Positions 22,179 to 27,182 of a DNA stretch of 27,182 nucleotides are shown here, piece by piece. Source of the stretch: a virus. The notes under the pieces are model-generated. The model was not told where the DNA came from. It made no database searches and saw only the letters and a list, made by a program, of their open reading frames with translations. The translations under genes and the position numbers were made by a program. The stretch is from IMG/VR virus record IMGVR_UViG_3300007542_000146, positions 1-27,182 of that record. One strand, written 5' to 3'. Each line of letters begins with the position of its first letter. Positions within the stretch are counted from its first letter, which is position 1.

Positions 22179-23632
22179 GCTCCATGTTCCTCGCTGTCGC
22201 TGTCTTGGTATCCGTCTTTTGGTTTATCTTCTTCTTCTTCCACATCGATCGGTGTCCATGGCCTCGACATGCACGCATATCTAGCTTCATCCGCTGCATG
22301 ATCTTCCATGTCTGAGTTTAGATCCTCCGGTCGATTTTCATCATGTATAAGGGCAGGTATTGTCCTGATAGAGTCCTTACACGTTGTAAAAAACACTATC
22401 ATGGGCTTTCCGTCAATGCCAACAAAACGCGCTCTTACCTGGTCCCATCCGCCTATATGTCCAGATGCGCCAACGCGCTTATTGTCTGCCTTCATAAAAT
22501 AAACACCCTTATTCGCGAACCTTTCTGACATAGACGGCCCGCCGTCCTGGGCAAATATGGCAGGGTCTGCAACGCTATACTGAATATCTTCTTTCTCAGA
22601 TTCTCTGTCAATAATACCCTGTGCCACCTGTTCAACTGTCATTTTAAGACCAACGTCTGTTTTTCCTTGTTTGCACCCATACCATTCCCGGTATTTAACA
22701 AGGCAATCTTTTTGTATGTATGGGCCCTCGTGTACTTGATATCCAGGACAGACCGCATACCACCCGACTGAAAAAGGCTTTGCCGAGCCCCAATCAAACG
22801 CCCTAAACCGCATCCAGTTTTCCGGTATTCTGAACGGCCTAACCGTGTGCCTTTCTTTGTCCCAACAGTCAAAATATGCCCCTTCGACAACATCCCAATC
22901 ACCTTTTAACTTTGCTCTGACAAGCGCCTTGCTGCCAAGACCCTTAAGCTTTGCCCTATAGGTCGGATCGTCCTTAAGCATGCTTGGATTATCCTCCAGC
23001 AATGCCGGAATAAACTGCCTATACATGCCGCCTTCGTCGTCATCCATTTTACGGATCTCAAGCGGGTCACAGTTGTCAATGAACGTCTTTTTAACCCATA
23101 AATGCCCGATATTGCCAGGGTTAGTGCCACATATAATCCGCGGGAAACACCCTTTAAGATCGTCCGGCAATTCAGGTAAGCCCACGGCCCGAACACGACC
23201 ACGAAGGAACCTGTAAATTTTCTCTGTAAAATGCGTAAGCTCGTCGATAAGGAGTACATGAATTTCCGCGCCATCGAAGTCATACATATTCTTTTCATGC
23301 TCACAATGGCACAGATAAATTTTTGAATCATTCCAAAAACGTATTTCTTTATCGACAATCTGGACAAACCCACACTTAACCCACGGAGCAAGTAGAGCCC
23401 TGAACCCTTTAGGGCCTTCAATATGATTTTTAACAAGGTCTTTAGTGATGCGCCGAAATAGGTACACCTGTAGACCAGGTATGCGACTACACCATATGAT
23501 AGCAGCAATACGCATAAGGAAAGACTTGCCGCCGCCAGCAGCGCCACCATAAAGTATTTCCGTAGCCTGTGATTCATATGCAATAGTCTGCTTTTCATGT
23601 AATTCAACGTCTATTTCTGCTTGTTGTGACAT
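22163..23632 (-). CDS. terL: Terminase large subunit (packaging ATPase-nuclease)
   Basis: This 489-residue protein has Walker A GGAAGGGKS (29-37), Walker B VLLIDE (126-131) and a coupling motif CGTNPG (168-173) in the ATPase half. The nuclease half has FRAFDWGSA (Asp280) and SVADPA (Asp356), candidate metal ligands of the RNase H-like fold. All main catalytic motifs are present, so the enzyme should be active. It overlaps terS by 29 bases and the portal by 16, as in a classic packaging cluster. The start at 23632 has a poor ribosome binding site and probably depends on coupling with terS. The C-terminal end is very acidic. Confidence 0.9.
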   Translation of the reverse strand: MSQQAEIDVELHEKQTIAYESQATEILYGGAAGGGKSFLMRIAAIIWCSRIPGLQVYLFRRITKDLVKNHIEGPKGFRALLAPWVKCGFVQIVDKEIRFWNDSKIYLCHCEHEKNMYDFDGAEIHVLLIDELTHFTEKIYRFLRGRVRAVGLPELPDDLKGCFPRIICGTNPGNIGHLWVKKTFIDNCDPLEIRKMDDDEGGMYRQFIPALLEDNPSMLKDDPTYRAKLKGLGSKALVRAKLKGDWDVVEGAYFDCWDKERHTVRPFRIPENWMRFRAFDWGSAKPFSVGWYAVCPGYQVHEGPYIQKDCLVKYREWYGCKQGKTDVGLKMTVEQVAQGIIDRESEKEDIQYSVADPAIFAQDGGPSMSERFANKGVYFMKADNKRVGASGHIGGWDQVRARFVGIDGKPMIVFFTTCKDSIRTIPALIHDENRPEDLNSDMEDHAADEARYACMSRPWTPIDVEEEEDKPKDGYQDSDSEEHGAWRLI

Positions 23633-23975
23633 TCAAAACCGGCACCAATGGAGCACCGCCTTTTCCGGTTATTTCGGTTTCGTTCTTGTCTTTCCATCCA
23701 AAATTGTTTTTGAGGTTGAATATAACACCGGTCACATTCTTTCCGAAAAGTTTTTCCTCAAGATACGCCTCAATTCTCAGCTTTGCAAGGCCAACAACCT
23801 CCTTGTACTCATCAATCTCAGCATAATTTAAAAGCGTCTGCCGTGTAACCATAAGGTGAAGACATAGGCCTGTGACAGTTAGCGGTTTGTCTTCTTTATC
23901 AGCTTTCTTGAAGTATTCATTTGCCTTTTTCTTAAAGGCATCCGGCGTATATTTTTTTTTCCCGTTACGTGCCAT
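23604..23975 (-). CDS. terS: Terminase small subunit
   Basis: This 123-residue protein shows a basic start (MARNGKKKYTPDAFKKKA), a helix-turn-helix segment (VTGLCLHLMVTRQTLLNYA, about 35-53), and the motif NVTGVIFNLKNNFGWKD (about 79-95), which is typical of DNA-packaging gp3-type small terminases. A flexible, Gly/Pro-containing C-terminus follows. It recognises the pac site and gives it to TerL; the recognition site may lie in or near this gene, but I cannot mark it. Its start overlaps the stop of the Ig-like gene (TAATG). Confidence 0.85.
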   Translation of the reverse strand: MARNGKKKYTPDAFKKKANEYFKKADKEDKPLTVTGLCLHLMVTRQTLLNYAEIDEYKEVVGLAKLRIEAYLEEKLFGKNVTGVIFNLKNNFGWKDKNETEITGKGGAPLVPVLNVTTSRNRR

Positions 23976-24325
23976 TATCGCACCAACCCATTCCAGTAAT
24001 CATCCTCAATGATCGGTTCGTCATTGTCCTTAATTTTTAGCTTAAGGATATGTTCCTCGACTTCCCCGGTATTAAGCGTTACTTTGTTTACAATGGTGTT
24101 CTCACCCGGCGTGCCGTTTATAAAAACACTGGTTGTTCCAGATTGGCTTGACTCATTCGTTAAAACAGCATCACCGCTTTCAACGGTCCACTCACTGGAA
24201 GATATTGTTTTCCCCTGAATAGCAACAGCCCAATTGCCGGTATACTTTCTTAGCGAATTCTCGGTTTGCTCATACCTGGTCATTTCCTTGAAAAGCGGTT
24301 CAAATGTTCTATGTTGCCTGTTCAT
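23975..24325 (-). CDS. Ig-like beta-domain protein of unknown function
   Basis: This 116-residue protein has a short helical/charged N-terminus (MNRQHRTFEPLFKEM), an aromatic linker with KYTGNWAVAIQG, and a beta-rich domain with SSSEWTVESGDAVLTN, SGTTSVFINGTPGENT and EEHILKLKIKDN. This is the pattern of small Ig-like phage structural domains, which usually follow a tail or head-fibre anchor. It ends with a one-base TAATG overlap on terS and overlaps the zinc-finger gene by 17 bases at its start. The fibre-anchor role is inferred. Confidence 0.5.
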   Translation of the reverse strand: MNRQHRTFEPLFKEMTRYEQTENSLRKYTGNWAVAIQGKTISSSEWTVESGDAVLTNESSQSGTTSVFINGTPGENTIVNKVTLNTGEVEEHILKLKIKDNDEPIIEDDYWNGLVR

Positions 24326-24506
24326 TTCTTATCTTCCTCTGATACCCGTATTTTTGCTCTAATATATCTCCAAGCGTTAACCGTTCAGGCGGCAGGCCGG
24401 TGTTTTTGTTGATAATTTTTTTACCTTTGCACACATCACAAACCAGCCGGTCGCGTGAGAACCGGTTTTTACCCGTTCCTTCGCAGCTTGGACACGTCTG
24501 GAACAT
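24309..24506 (-). CDS. Small DnaJ-type zinc-finger protein
   Basis: This 65-residue protein starts at the ATG at 24506, one base after the stop of the upstream gene (TGATATG), so it is coupled; upstream in-frame starts run through the previous gene and are rejected. It has CPSCEGTG (5-12) and CDVCKG (about 23-28), the C-x2-C-x-G-x-G pattern of half a DnaJ zinc finger. The rest is basic and helical (LTLGDILEQKYGYQRK). Such proteins occur near terminases in other phages; the role is unknown. Confidence 0.6.
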   Translation of the reverse strand: MFQTCPSCEGTGKNRFSRDRLVCDVCKGKKIINKNTGLPPERLTLGDILEQKYGYQRKIRNEQAT

Positions 24507-24507
24507 A

Positions 24508-24843
24508 TCACCGCCGCGGCTGGTAAAGCACTGTGAAAACAACACTCCCGCTTGTCGACTTGACCCAGAATAAATCCCCTGTCGGGTTTTCCATACATGA
24601 CCACGACAACGGCGTGTTTTCAGGGAATGTAGTTGAGTTCGTGCCGCTGCTGTCATCAGCAATCAAATATGACTGATTGTCGGCTGTGAACCATGCATAG
24701 TTTGTGCAACTTGCGTTGCTTTTTGGTACGGATATTGCCGTCCAGGTTGACGCATTGACAGTTGTGTTCACGCGCTGAACATTCTGCGCCTGTACTGAGA
24801 TGGCAAAAATTAAAATGATGACTGCCAGCAATAATTTTCTCAT
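24508..24843 (-). CDS. Small exported beta-rich protein
   Basis: This 111-residue protein has a signal peptide (MRKLLLAVIILIFAISVQA, cleaved before QNVQR) and AGGTGA 6 bases upstream. The mature part is about 90 residues of beta strands with two Cys (NASCTNY, SWSCMEN) that could form a disulfide, and short motifs such as WTAISVP and SVVFTVLYQP, which look like a small jelly-roll or decoration-type domain. It is translated just before the zinc-finger gene. Possibly a host-surface or virion-attached lectin-like protein. Confidence 0.55.
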   Translation of the reverse strand: MRKLLLAVIILIFAISVQAQNVQRVNTTVNASTWTAISVPKSNASCTNYAWFTADNQSYLIADDSSGTNSTTFPENTPLSWSCMENPTGDLFWVKSTSGSVVFTVLYQPRR

Positions 24844-24854
24844 GTTTTCACCTA

Positions 24855-26129
24855 TTATTCTATTATTTGAACGCTTGGAGCGCTTGTTGATATCTGGTTA
24901 ACTGTCCCGCTGCCAATAATAGCCTGGCCACTGCCTGCTGTAACGTCTCCAGCTGCCTCAGCGTATGTGCTGGCTATAATAATGTCGTCTATAAACACAT
25001 CTATGTAACCCGGACTTTCAGGTATATTGCGGGTGAGGTTATTGAAATTATCACCGAACCTGATGAAATTCATTCCATAATCATTAGAGTTAGAGTGAGT
25101 TGATGCGAGGATAGGCGGTGAAACATCCGCTTCTGAAGTTATTTCGTTTCCATCAATCCAAATTCTTAAATCACCATCGGCTGTCCCTGGTGCGCTCCTG
25201 TTTTTGAAATAATATATAACCTCATGAAACCCTTGTGCTTCAGAGAATGTGCCATCAGAATCGAACCCGTTCCCGCTATTTGTCCACGTATTAACCCTGC
25301 CATAAGATGTGCTTGTATTGGCCCAATCCCATATATTGCCGGTTGTTGGATTGCGTGAAGGGCTACCCGAATAACAATCGGACTCGCAAGTTTCGTCGAA
25401 ATGGAAATTAGCCACATCGGTAAATGCTGAATTAGCATCAGTGTTCCAATCGTTAGCCATCCATCGAAAAATCCAAATACCGCAACGCCAATTCTCTTCG
25501 TTGGTCAAAGTTGCGTCATCCGTGTATGGCTGTGTTTGGCCACCGGTCCTGTCATAGTCTATTGGGTTAAACCCGGTCCAAACACGACCAAATTTCCAAA
25601 TAACATTACCACTTGATCCTGTGGGTTGCGGATCGCCACCAGACCACGAACCATTCCACGCGAAATCCTCACCAGTTGAACCGAACTTTACCCTAAATTT
25701 GATGTAAAGCTCTTGGTAGTGGGTATTGCCCAACCATTTATTTAAGCCGATTTCATTTGATAAACCCGTGTGCTTTACCAACCTCATCCTTAGTACAGGT
25801 GAGTTGTTTACCCCACCGGTGGACTGGATGCTGATTGAACCAGTAGAAGTCGTGTATTGCACCCAACCATTCCATGAGTTGCTATTCTTTCTTTGGTTGG
25901 CTGCGTAAATTGACGGCTCATAATTGGTTATTACAGACCCACCGCCATCATCATTAGGGTCTTCTGGATCGTATGTTTCATCCGTAGTCCACGGGTAGAA
26001 CCTGTTGCCGTCACCACCCACAGAAGGGGTCCACCCTGACGTGAACCCATCAAAGTCATCTTGCCAATAGATTTCAGCATTAACCGGTACGGCTAAGAAA
26101 AGCAGTAGTAATATTATTCTTATTGCCAT
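24855..26129 (-). CDS. Exported jelly-roll-like protein (possible polysaccharide binding or lyase)
   Basis: This 424-residue protein begins with a signal peptide (MAIRIILLLLFLAVPVNA before EIYWQ). The mature protein has FDGFTSGW, QELYIKFRVKFGS (about 140-152), GNVIWKFGRVW (about 174-184), EVIYYFKNRS, GDLRIWIDGNEI and GYIDVFIDDIIIAST (about 372-386). Strands of this kind are common in beta-jelly-roll sugar-binding proteins and polysaccharide lyases, the DDIxIA end being typical. Three Cys are present. It overlaps the lectin-like gene upstream by 10 bases. A capsule depolymerase or surface-binding protein is a reasonable guess; catalytic residues could not be assigned. Confidence 0.45.
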   Translation of the reverse strand: MAIRIILLLLFLAVPVNAEIYWQDDFDGFTSGWTPSVGGDGNRFYPWTTDETYDPEDPNDDGGGSVITNYEPSIYAANQRKNSNSWNGWVQYTTSTGSISIQSTGGVNNSPVLRMRLVKHTGLSNEIGLNKWLGNTHYQELYIKFRVKFGSTGEDFAWNGSWSGGDPQPTGSSGNVIWKFGRVWTGFNPIDYDRTGGQTQPYTDDATLTNEENWRCGIWIFRWMANDWNTDANSAFTDVANFHFDETCESDCYSGSPSRNPTTGNIWDWANTSTSYGRVNTWTNSGNGFDSDGTFSEAQGFHEVIYYFKNRSAPGTADGDLRIWIDGNEITSEADVSPPILASTHSNSNDYGMNFIRFGDNFNNLTRNIPESPGYIDVFIDDIIIASTYAEAAGDVTAGSGQAIIGSGTVNQISTSAPSVQIIE

Positions 26130-26920
26130 GAGTTATACACCTTCATGTTATCAATATAAAAATCGCCAACCTTTGAACCATCGTTGTTACCAACATAAAA
26201 CGTCCCGTCATCAGATGCACCGGAAAGATCTGTGTCGGATTGAGCAGACGCTGAATTTGCTTCTACATAAATACTTGGGTCTGCGGCACCTTCACGCCAC
26301 TTGCATGTTACTTGATACCACGTATTAAGTGACAGATTTGAGTTTGCCGTTACATTCGCAGACCCCGTCCCTCTGTACCAAAGAAGAATGTCAATGTTTC
26401 CGTCACCTGTTCCGGTCATGTAACACTGTATGTTATCTGTTGGGCCGGTCCACATTGTCCACAATCTTGTACCAGCGACAAAACTCGTTACATATACATA
26501 AAATGTGACCGTTCCGGCATCTGGCTGTATAATTGCATTACTTGTATTGGAAAACTCAGCATTTGCAGGGGTTGAACTGCCGGAAGGACAATACAAAGAG
26601 TTTGTACCATCTTGTGCCTGTGCTGAACTAATGGCGGCACTATTGTTTAACGTTGCGGTCGTATCACCTGCTGAACAGCCGCAAGGGGTGCCGCTTGTTA
26701 CATCTGTGTCTTCCATGTGCCATGAAAAAGTTAGATCGCCCGTACAGCTGTCGCAACCTGCTCCACCATCATCGACAACACCGCTTGAGCCCTGATAATA
26801 GTTATCTGACGCAAAAAGCCTTTTAACGTCAACGAAGCTTAAGCCAAGGCTGTATAGTGCGGCCACCCCGCCAGCCTTGAACGCATTGCGTAGAAAGTCC
26901 CTTTTAGAAGCTTGCATCAT
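26120..26920 (-). CDS. Lectin-like (LamG-type) protein with Tat-like signal
   Basis: This 266-residue protein starts with SKRDFLRNAFKAGGVAALYSL (about 5-25, partly quoted), a pattern like a twin-arginine signal (S-R-R-x-F-L-K) with Lys-Arg in place of Arg-Arg. The rest looks like a concanavalin/LamG sandwich: LTFSWHMED (about 63-71), TVTFYVYVTSF, TRLWTMWTG, NTWYQVTCKWREG and GDFYIDNMKVYNSW at the end. Seven Cys suggest disulfides or metal sites. RBS AGAGGTTGA precedes tandem ATGs. It sits right after a fibre-like gene and before another exported protein, making a small exported cassette upstream of the terminase. Tat use is an inference. Confidence 0.5.
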   Translation of the reverse strand: MMQASKRDFLRNAFKAGGVAALYSLGLSFVDVKRLFASDNYYQGSSGVVDDGGAGCDSCTGDLTFSWHMEDTDVTSGTPCGCSAGDTTATLNNSAAISSAQAQDGTNSLYCPSGSSTPANAEFSNTSNAIIQPDAGTVTFYVYVTSFVAGTRLWTMWTGPTDNIQCYMTGTGDGNIDILLWYRGTGSANVTANSNLSLNTWYQVTCKWREGAADPSIYVEANSASAQSDTDLSGASDDGTFYVGNNDGSKVGDFYIDNMKVYNSWQ

Positions 26921-27182
26921 TCAACCTCTTATATTTAATTACAACACCAGCCACATGAAAATCTTGTGCGTATGTGTCCGTGCTTGTTGCCAGGCGTATC
27001 AAATCAAGGTGAGCCGTTTCCCCTGCCGTCAAATTCGTGACGGTTATGGCAGAACTAAAAGCCGTTTCGAGCTTGTCATACTGCACATAGGTAGCATCAG
27101 CCGTTAGTGAGCTTGTCTGTGCTGTCCCGACCGCGCCTGACATTATGTCCGAATTTCCAAACGATACACCCGCCAGGCTAAA
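26904..27182 (-). CDS. C-terminal part of a fibre-like protein (gene cut by window edge)
   Basis: The reading frame is open to the window end (at least 13 codons before the ATG at 27143, none a stop), so this is the 3' end of a longer gene, not a 79-residue protein. The visible 92 residues are beta-rich, with AGVSFGNSDIMSGA, GETAHLDLIRLATS and FHVAGVVIKYKR. The last part resembles the end of the needle-slot fibre protein (GTQIKLTITRIAAT and FLTQVGLHGEV), suggesting a shared C-terminal domain. It overlaps the lectin-like gene by 17 bases. Confidence 0.6.
   Translation of the reverse strand, partial: FSLAGVSFGNSDIMSGAVGTAQTSSLTADATYVQYDKLETAFSSAITVTNLTAGETAHLDLIRLATSTDTYAQDFHVAGVVIKYKRLNDASF

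Noticed and set aside
22906-23607. Long (233-codon) frame on the minus strand within the terminase large subunit gene
   Set aside because: The same bases encode the terminase ATPase and nuclease motifs in another frame; the alternative product has no coherent composition.
1-27182. CRISPR array, insertion sequence, integrase or diversity-generating retroelement
   Set aside because: No regularly spaced repeats, no transposase, integrase or reverse-transcriptase-like frame is visible on either strand.

Overview
This window is part of the genome of a short-tailed, P22-like (podovirus-type) tailed phage or prophage. The head and tail gene order supports this: small terminase, large terminase, P22-type portal, scaffold, coat, gp4-like adaptor, gp10-like hub, a fibre-like gene in the gp26 needle slot, gp14-like protein, then four ejection-type proteins. 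The host is most likely a Gram-negative bacterium, because several products carry canonical Sec signal peptides ending in A-x-A and ribosome binding sites are of the AGGAGG type. The host genus cannot be told from the sequence. Base composition is moderate and even, and genes are tightly packed with ATGA, TAATG and TGATG overlaps.

Layout. (1) 1-993, minus strand: a short early operon with a 45-residue zinc-ribbon protein overlapping a RecT-family single-strand annealing protein. (2) 994-1263: an AT-rich divergent control region with a good minus-strand promoter, a weaker plus-strand candidate and a 7-bp inverted repeat between them. (3) 1264-4464, plus strand: early genes, including an M15-peptidase-like protein, a RecE/PD-(D/E)XK exonuclease (partner of RecT), several small Cys-rich proteins and a 260-bp hairpin-rich non-coding stretch with two tRNA T-arm look-alikes. 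(4) 4474-27182, minus strand: one long late operon of about 22.7 kb, read right to left. It converges on the early operon with only 9 bp between stop codons.

In transcription order the late operon holds: a fibre-like protein cut by the window edge; three exported proteins (a lectin-like protein with a Tat-like signal, a jelly-roll-like protein, and a small beta-rich protein); a DnaJ-type zinc-finger protein; an Ig-like protein; terS; terL; portal; a moron-like pair (sulfotransferase-fold protein and a DUF2292-type small protein) closed by a strong terminator; a small protein; an HExxH polyvalent-type protein; scaffold; major capsid; a decoration-like protein with a signal peptide; an unknown; a gp4-like adaptor; a 57-residue membrane protein; the gp10-like hub; a needle-slot fibre; a gp14-like GNAT-fold protein; four ejection proteins; a tail protein and a small protein, both with signal peptides.

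The most unusual theme is that six late genes, among them a capsid-neighbouring decoration-like protein and a tail-fibre-type protein, start with export signals. Other points worth following are the strong terminator inside the late operon, the HELQH zincin in the slot where a capsid protease often lies, a conserved 20-bp leader shared by two early transcripts, and the paired T-arm mimics. Five genes too short for a usual 60-residue cutoff were found by reading the gaps: 856-993, 1264-1437 (trimmed), 1800-1922, 14384-14557 and 19729-19854.
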